Position numbers and translations under genes: made by a program
Shown: in pieces, positions 6,675 through 19,388 of the stretch
Numbering within the stretch: position 1 is the stretch's first letter
Layout of the letters: each line of letters begins with the position of its first letter
Source of the DNA: DATHSN01 sp035464115
GTDB taxonomy: Bacteria > Actinomycetota > Acidimicrobiia > Acidimicrobiales > SKKL01
Length of the DNA: 19,388 nucleotides
Reading direction: 5' to 3'
Assembly: GCA_035464115.1 (NCBI GenBank)
Contig: DATHSN010000052.1
Coordinates: 1 to 19,388 of the forward strand
Notes under the pieces: model-generated
The model's database searches: none
What the model was told of the DNA's origin: nothing
The model's input: only the letters and a program-made list of their open reading frames with translations

Positions 6675-7913
6675 CTAGCTCGGAGGGACGGGCTGGTGCT
6701 TGCCGACCACCACGACACCGCCGTCGCTCACCGCGAACCGCTGGGCGTCGACGACCGGGTCGACACCGATGCGGGCGCCCGCGGGGACCACGACGCTCTT
6801 GTCGATGATCGCCTTGCGCACGATCGCGCCCGGTCCCACCCGCACGTCGTGCATGAGCACCGAGTCCTCGACGACGGCGCCGGCTTCGACGTGCACACCG
6901 GGCGACAGCACCGAGCGGCGCACGGTGCCACCCGACACGATGGCGCCGGCGCACACGATGGAGTTGACGGCCATGCCCCGACGCCCGTCCTCGTCGAACA
7001 CGAACTTCGCCGGCGGCAGCGACCCCACCGCGGTGAGGATCGGCCACTCGCGGTTGTAGAGGTTGAACACCGGGTGCACGTCGACGAGGTCCATGTGCGA
7101 GTCGTAGAACGAGTCGAGCGTGCCGACGTCGCGCCAGTAGTGGCGATCGCGGTCGGTGGCGCCGGGCACCTCGTTGCCGGTGAAGTCGTAGGCGTGGGCG
7201 ACGCCGGAGTCGACGAGCAGCGGGATGACGCTGCCGCCGACGTCGTGCGCCGAGCCGGGATCGAGGGCGTCGGTGTGCAACACGTCGAGCAGGGTCTCGG
7301 TGCTGAAGATGTAGTTGCCCATGGATCCCAGCACCATCGACGGGTCGTCGTCGAGCCCCTCGACCTCGGTGGGCTTCTCGCGGAAGCGCCGGATCCGGGT
7401 GCCCTCGGCCATCTCGAGCACGCCGAACTGGTGGCTCTGCTCGACCGGCACCCGCAGGGCGGCGACGGTGACCCCGGCCCCGCTGGCCACGTGCTGGTCG
7501 ACCATCTGGCGGGGGTCCATCCGGTAGATGTGGTCGGCGCCGAAGACGAGGATGTAGTCGGGCTCCTCGTCGTTGATGATGTTGACGTTCTGGAAGATGG
7601 CGTCGGCCGAGCCGGCGAACCAGAACGGGCCCCGCCGCATCTGGGCCGGCACCGTGGTGACGTAGTTGCCGAGCAGCGTGGACAGCGGCCAGGTGCGCGA
7701 GACGTGCACGTCGAGGCTGTGGCTCTTGTACTGGGTGAGCACCACGATGCGCCGGTAGCCGGCGTTCACCAGGTTCGACAGGACGAAGTCGATGAGGCGG
7801 TAGTGACCGCCGTAGGGCACCGCGGGCTTGGCCCGATCGGCGGTGAGCGGTGCCAGGCGCTTGCCCTCGCCCCCGGCGAGCACCATGCAGAGCACCCTCG
7901 ATGGATCCACCAT
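6675..7913 (-). CDS. glgC: Glucose-1-phosphate adenylyltransferase (ADP-glucose pyrophosphorylase)
   Basis: This 412-residue enzyme makes ADP-glucose and pyrophosphate from ATP and glucose-1-phosphate, the committed step of bacterial alpha-glucan synthesis. The nucleotide-binding loop GGEGKRL is at residues 14-20, followed by PLTADRAKP (K29). Further family blocks are YRLIDFVLSNLVNAGYRRI, QYKSHSLD, GSADAIFQN, VFGADHIYRMD, SMGNYIFST, GATDRDRHYWRDVGTLD and VHPVFNLYN. The C-terminal third (about 290-412) has the hexapeptide-like rhythm of a left-handed beta-helix. It closely matches mycobacterial GlgC and has the normal length. Such enzymes are usually allosterically regulated; the sequence alone does not show the effector. 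It begins at the ATG at 7911-7913, is the first gene of the glgC-glgM pair and is divergent from glgX. Confidence 0.96.
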   Translation of the reverse strand: MVDPSRVLCMVLAGGEGKRLAPLTADRAKPAVPYGGHYRLIDFVLSNLVNAGYRRIVVLTQYKSHSLDVHVSRTWPLSTLLGNYVTTVPAQMRRGPFWFAGSADAIFQNVNIINDEEPDYILVFGADHIYRMDPRQMVDQHVASGAGVTVAALRVPVEQSHQFGVLEMAEGTRIRRFREKPTEVEGLDDDPSMVLGSMGNYIFSTETLLDVLHTDALDPGSAHDVGGSVIPLLVDSGVAHAYDFTGNEVPGATDRDRHYWRDVGTLDSFYDSHMDLVDVHPVFNLYNREWPILTAVGSLPPAKFVFDEDGRRGMAVNSIVCAGAIVSGGTVRRSVLSPGVHVEAGAVVEDSVLMHDVRVGPGAIVRKAIIDKSVVVPAGARIGVDPVVDAQRFAVSDGGVVVVGKHQPVPPS

Positions 7914-7972
7914 GCGGCCGTCACCCTACTCGTTCCGACGGCGGCCGGAGACAGCCCTACCAGGAACGCAGC
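7914..7972. promoter_or_regulatory. Divergent glgC/glgX intergenic region
   Basis: Only 59 bp separate the two start codons. Towards glgC (minus strand), TAGGGT (7923-7928) could be a -10 element giving a near-leaderless mRNA, or AGGGTGA (7921-7927) could be a Shine-Dalgarno site 7 nt from the ATG; the two readings overlap. Towards glgX, AGGA (7962-7965) is a ribosome site 7 nt before the GTG. CCCTAC occurs twice in direct orientation, at 7924-7929 and 7955-7960, 31 bp apart. No clear -35 element is seen for either gene. Confidence 0.4.
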
Positions 7973-10111
<2,139 letters not shown>

Positions 10112-10114
10112 CGC

Positions 10115-12043
10115 CTACTCGGCGTCGCCGTCGGGGGCCAGGAAGAGCACGCCGAGCGGCGGCAACGTGAGGTTCACCGAGTGGTACCGGCCGTGGCTCG
10201 GCACCGGCCGCGCGTCGACGCCGCCGAAGTTGCCGACGCCGCTCCCCCCGTAGTCCTCGGCATCGCTGTTGAGCACCTCGGCCCAGTGACCGCCCCGCGG
10301 CACCCCGAGCTGGTAGTCGTGGCGGACGACCGGCGTGAGGTTGACGACCACCATCGTGGCCTCGCCGCCGGTGCCCCAGCGCAGGAACGCCAGCACACCG
10401 TTGTCGGCGTCGCTCGCCTCGACCCACTCGAAGCCGCTGGCCTCGCAGTCCTGGGTGTGCAGCGCCGGGTCGCTGCGGTAGCGGGCGTTGAGGTCGTGGA
10501 GCCAGCGCGACACGCCGGCGTGGTCGTGCACGTCGAGCAGCGGCCAGTCGATCGACGCCTCGTGGTTCCACTCGGTCCACTGGCCGATCTCGCCGCCCAT
10601 GAACAACAGCTTCTTGCCGGGCTGGCCCCACTGGTAGCCGTAGAGCAGGCGCAGGTTGGCCAGCTGCTGCCAGCGGTCGCCGGGCATCTTCGAGAGCAGT
10701 GACCCCTTGCCGTGCACGACCTCGTCGTGCGACAGCGGCAAGGTGTAGTTCTCGGTGGCGTAGTAGATGCCCCGGAACGTGAGCTCGTGGTAGTGGTGCC
10801 GGCGGTAGATGGGGTCGCGCGACATGTGCTGGAGCGTGTCGTGCATCCAGCCCATGTCCCACTTGAACCCGAACCCGAGACCGCCGACGTAGGTGGGCCG
10901 CGAGACCATCGGCCAGGCGGTGGACTCCTCGGCGAAGGTCTGCACGTCGGGGAACTCGGTGTAGATGGCGGTGTTCATCTCCCGGAGGAGCTGGATGGCC
11001 TCGAGGTTCTCGCGCCCGCCGAACTCGTTGGGGATCCACTCGCCGGCCTTGCGGGAGTAGTCGCGGTAGAGCATCGACGCGACAGCGTCGACCCGGATGC
11101 CGTCGATGTGGTAGCGGTCGAGCCAGGAGATGGCGCTCGAGATGAGGAACGCCCGCACCTCGTGGCGCCCGTAGTTGAAGATGGCGCTCTCCCAGTCGGG
11201 GTGGAACCCGAGGCGGGCGTCGGCGTGCTCGAACAGGTGCGTGCCGTCGAACTCGGCGAGGCCGTGGGCGTCGTTGGGGAAGTGCGACGGCACCCAGTCG
11301 ACGATGACCCCGAACCCCCGCTCGTGGAGGTGGTCGATCATGGCCATGAGGTCCTGCGGGGTGCCGTAGCGGCTCGACGGGGCGAAGTAGCCGGTGCTCT
11401 GGTAGCCCCACGACCCGTAGAACGGGTGCTCCATGACGGGCAGCAGCTCGACGTGGGTGAACCCGTTGGCCTCGAGGTGGTCGGCGAGCGGGCCGGCGAT
11501 CTCGCGGTAGGTGGGGAACCGGCCCTCCGACGCCGCCACCTTGCCCCACGACCCGAGGTGCATCTCGTAGATCGAGATGGGGGCGTCGAGGCCCTGGCGG
11601 GCGCCGCGCTCGGCCAGCCAGGCGTCGTCGTTCCACTGGTAGCGCAGATCCCACACCACCGAGGCGGTGTTGGGCGGCACCTCGGCCATGGTGGCGAACG
11701 GGTCGGCCTTCTCGAGCTCGTCGCCCGACGGCGCGGTGATGCGGTACTTGTAGATCGCCCCGGGCCCGATGCCGGGGATCCAGCCCTCCCAGATCCCCGA
11801 GCTGCCGCGCGCCGACAGCGGGTCGGCGCCGGGCGACCACTGGTTGAAGTCGCCGATGACCGACACGGCGCGGGCGCTCGGCGCCCACACCGCGAAGTAC
11901 GTGCCCGGCTGGCCCTCGTGCTCGAGCGGGTGGGAGCCGAGGCGCTCGTGGAGCCGGCGGTGGGTGCCCTCGTTGAAGAGGAACAGGTCGTGGTCGCCGA
12001 GCAGGGTCGGACGATCGGTGGGCAGGTCGGACGTGGAGCTCAT
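10115..12043 (-). CDS. glgB: 1,4-alpha-glucan branching enzyme, short form
   Basis: This 642-residue GH13_9 enzyme cuts alpha-1,4 chains and re-attaches them as alpha-1,6 branches. After about 45 residues a CBM48 domain starts (TYFAVWAPSARAVSVIGDFNQW, about residues 47-68 onward), followed by the catalytic barrel. Key residues are D319 in GIRVDAVASMLYRDY and E372 in FAEESTAWP, with the third acid in LPLSHDEVVHGKGS. The 319-372 spacing of 53 equals that of E. coli GlgB (D405, E458). WGYQSTGYFAPSSRYGTPQD and GGEIGQWTEWNHEASIDW are family blocks. It is about 90 residues shorter than mycobacterial GlgB (731) because the additional N1 beta-sandwich is absent. The ATG overlaps the malQ stop by ATGA. 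It is the last gene of the glgE operon, where it branches the linear glucan made by GlgE. Confidence 0.96.
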   Translation of the reverse strand: MSSTSDLPTDRPTLLGDHDLFLFNEGTHRRLHERLGSHPLEHEGQPGTYFAVWAPSARAVSVIGDFNQWSPGADPLSARGSSGIWEGWIPGIGPGAIYKYRITAPSGDELEKADPFATMAEVPPNTASVVWDLRYQWNDDAWLAERGARQGLDAPISIYEMHLGSWGKVAASEGRFPTYREIAGPLADHLEANGFTHVELLPVMEHPFYGSWGYQSTGYFAPSSRYGTPQDLMAMIDHLHERGFGVIVDWVPSHFPNDAHGLAEFDGTHLFEHADARLGFHPDWESAIFNYGRHEVRAFLISSAISWLDRYHIDGIRVDAVASMLYRDYSRKAGEWIPNEFGGRENLEAIQLLREMNTAIYTEFPDVQTFAEESTAWPMVSRPTYVGGLGFGFKWDMGWMHDTLQHMSRDPIYRRHHYHELTFRGIYYATENYTLPLSHDEVVHGKGSLLSKMPGDRWQQLANLRLLYGYQWGQPGKKLLFMGGEIGQWTEWNHEASIDWPLLDVHDHAGVSRWLHDLNARYRSDPALHTQDCEASGFEWVEASDADNGVLAFLRWGTGGEATMVVVNLTPVVRHDYQLGVPRGGHWAEVLNSDAEDYGGSGVGNFGGVDARPVPSHGRYHSVNLTLPPLGVLFLAPDGDAE

Positions 12044-14165
12044 GAGCTCTCCTCCGGTGGGAGCGGGCGGCGGCGGGCGAGGGCGTCGAGCGGGGCGACC
12101 ACCTCGGGATCGGCGAAGGCGTCGTCGACCGAGCGGGTGGCCCGGCGGCGCCAGTTGGGGCGTTCGATGTGGGTGCCCGGCACGTTCTGGGGCCGGTCCT
12201 CGAGCCACAGGTCCTCGAGCGTGGCCAGCACCACCTGGGCGTCGGAGGCGCCGAGCCACTCGAGGGCGGCGGCGAGGGCCGCTCCGGGTTCGGCGGGCAC
12301 GTCGTGGCCCAGGTCGCGGCCGAGCACGCGCGCCAGCGCCGCGTTGCTGTGCTGGCGCTCGGGCAGCTCGCGTGCGACCTCGTCGGCGTCGATGAGGCCG
12401 AGCTCGCGGCGCAGCTCGATGTCGGCCCCGGCCCAGTAGCCGGCGAACGTCGGCAGGTCGTGGGTGTTGAGGCTGGCGACCGTGGCCGGCGTGGGCGCGG
12501 GGAGCTCGTCGCGCTCGACCGGGCCCCACGTCTCGAACTGCAGCTCGTACATGCCGAGCATGCCCCAGCGGTCCATGGCGGCGTTGATGTCGTCGGTGAC
12601 GGTGCCGAGGTTCTCCCCGACGACCGCGGCGCGCGCCCGCCACGACTCGATGGCGACCACCGCGAACAGCTCCTCGGTGGGGTACCGCACGTAGACGCCG
12701 TCGGTGGCACCCGCGCCCTCGGGGATCCACCACAGGCGCTCGAGCGACATGAGGTGGTCGATGCGCAACAGGCCGGTGTGGCGGACGTGCAGCCGGGTGG
12801 CGAGCATGAGCTCGCGGTGGCCGTGGCGGCGGATCTGCGTGGGGTGCGGAGGTGCGAAGCCCCAGTTCTGCCCGGCGCTGAAGAAGTCGTCGGGGGGTGC
12901 GCCGGTGGCGGTGCCGGCCGCGAACAGCGCCGGGTCGGTCCAGGTGTCGAACCCGGCCGGGTGGGCGCCGAGGGGCAGGTCGAGCGCCAGCGCCTGACCC
13001 CGGGCCCCGAAGTCGGCGGCGAGGTCGCCGACCTGGCGATCGACGGCCCACTGGGCGTAGCGGTGGCGGGCGACCACCGCGGGGTCGACGTCGCGGTCGT
13101 CGATGGTGCCGCTGCGATTCGGCTCGGGCCACGCCGGCCAGCCCTCGCCGCGGCGATCCACGAGGGCGCGGAAGCGGGCGTAGGACTCGAGCTCGGGGTG
13201 CTCGACGGCGAAGCGCCGCAGCGCGGCCGCCGCCGGTCCGTCGGACACGACGAGATCGGCGACCAGCGCGTCGACGACCTCGTGGACGAGCGACACGGCG
13301 GCGCGGTGGTCGACCAGCGGGGCGTCGGCGAGCGCGGCGGCCGCCTCGGCGACGCGCGCCGACCCGAGCAGGGCGGCGGCGCGGGGGCTCTCGTCGAGCC
13401 CGGGGAGCCGCGTGGGGTCGAGGTAGAGCTCGTTCCACCAGCGCCGCGACACCGGCGAGTAGGGGCTCGGGTCGTAGGGCTCGTCGTGGAGGAAGGTGGC
13501 GAGCAACGGCAGCGTCGACACGACCCGACCACCGAGGGCGCCGACCCGGGCACCGAGGCGCCCGAGCTCGCCGAGGTGGCCGACCCCGAGGTGGTCGCGC
13601 CCGGCCTCGCCGGTGGGCACCAGCGCGTAGGTGGGGGCGAAGACCCCCCACCACCGCTCGCCGTCGGGGAGCTGGTGCAACCGGGGCGGGGCGCACAGCA
13701 CGAGCGCGTCGCGCCCGGGCCCGCCGCCGTCGATCTGGAACCGGTGGTAGCCGACGTCGAGCCCCAACCCGGTGGTGATGCGGCGCACGGACCAGCGCCG
13801 TCCGTCGACCTCGCGCCCGTCGTGGGGCGCCACCGCGTCGAGGTCGACGACGCCGTGGTGGTCGGCCCCCTGCTCGGTGGTGAGCGTCCACTCGAGGCAC
13901 CCGCCGCGCTCGGCGGGGAGCCGCACCTCGACCGCGAGCGGCGTGCCCGCGGTGGCGACGACCACCGGCTCGACCGCGTCGGCGACGCCCCGGCGGTCGA
14001 GGTCGCGGTGGGCGGCGGCGATGCCGTCGGCGAGATCGACGCCGAGCGTGCCCAGCACCGTGCGCAGGGTCGGCGCGCCCGCGAGGTGGTAGACGCCGTC
14101 GGTCGACCAGAACGCGGTCTGGATCCCTGCCCGCTCGGCCAGCCCGGCCAGCTCGTCGCGCTCGC

Positions 14166-14169
<4 letters not shown>
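12040..14169 (-). CDS. malQ: 4-alpha-glucanotransferase (amylomaltase, GH77)
   Basis: This 709-residue enzyme transfers alpha-1,4-glucan segments between maltooligosaccharides or to glucose. An N-terminal region of about 150-170 residues, common in actinobacterial MalQ, precedes the GH77 barrel. The three catalytic acids are D471 in LLRIDHLMSL, E519 in VVGENLGTV and D571 in NTHDLPTFAGYW. WWNELYLDP and the FSAGQNWGFAPPHP segment are also GH77 features. The GTG at 14169 gives MSERDELAGLAERAGIQTAFWS, a normal MalQ beginning, and overlaps the preceding stop by GTGA with a GAGGTG ribosome site 8 nt upstream. An upstream ATG at 14403 would overlap the kinase gene in another frame and is rejected. 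Its position between treS/mak and glgB suggests it works on the same glucan pool, shuffling debranching products and releasing or using maltose. Confidence 0.94.
12049..12055 (-). promoter_or_regulatory. Strong Shine-Dalgarno site of glgB
   Basis: GGAGGAG read on the minus strand lies 5 nt before the glgB ATG (12041-12043), inside the last codons of malQ. It is the strongest ribosome site in the window. It fixes the glgB start and suggests that glgB translation can start efficiently in addition to coupling through the ATGA overlap. Confidence 0.75.

Positions 14170-19388
<5,219 letters not shown>

Noticed and set aside
6668..6718. ATG at 6718 as the glgM start
   Set aside because: It adds 17 residues not found in the family and overlaps glgC; GTG 6667 gives the conserved MRVAIVTREF beginning.

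Overview
This is very GC-rich DNA (visibly around 70% or more) with GTG starts, strong C/G third-position bias and tightly overlapping genes, typical of Actinomycetota. The protein families suggest a deep-branching actinobacterium, possibly Acidimicrobiia, but that placement is inference. Ten genes are supported. I see no rRNA, tRNA, CRISPR array or insertion sequence.

Left part (1-5461): a GC-rich, repeat-laden leader (1-301) precedes a lone AbiEi-type/DUF559 nuclease-like gene. On both sides that gene is bordered by pairs of a hairpin-forming repeat with a period of about 72-74 bp. Next come an M3B oligoendopeptidase and a class-3-like aldehyde dehydrogenase overlapping by GTGA, then a small two-TM membrane protein of unknown function.

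Right part (5462-19388) is a nearly complete alpha-glucan/trehalose locus of the GlgE type. glgC and glgM (ADP-glucose and maltose-1-phosphate synthesis) run on the minus strand, divergent from glgX (debranching, plus strand). glgX converges, with a 3-bp gap, on a minus-strand operon transcribed glgE - treS/mak fusion - malQ - glgB, whose members are joined by 4-base stop/start overlaps. glgE runs off the right edge, so its N-terminus is missing.

How the genes fit together (family knowledge applied to this layout): GlgC makes ADP-glucose and GlgM uses it to make alpha-maltose-1-phosphate (M1P). The TreS domain interconverts trehalose and maltose, and the fused maltokinase turns maltose into M1P. 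GlgE extends linear alpha-1,4-glucans from M1P and GlgB branches them. GlgX debranches and MalQ redistributes the short maltooligosaccharides, which could return maltose to the kinase. The pathway is known from mycobacteria and streptomycetes. Less standard here are the fused TreS-maltokinase, malQ translationally coupled inside the glgE-glgB operon, a short GlgB without the extra N1 domain, and all eight activities within 14 kb. I did not find a clearly undescribed system. The best candidates for something new are the paired hairpin repeats around the orphan AbiEi/DUF559 gene and the malQ-containing operon design.
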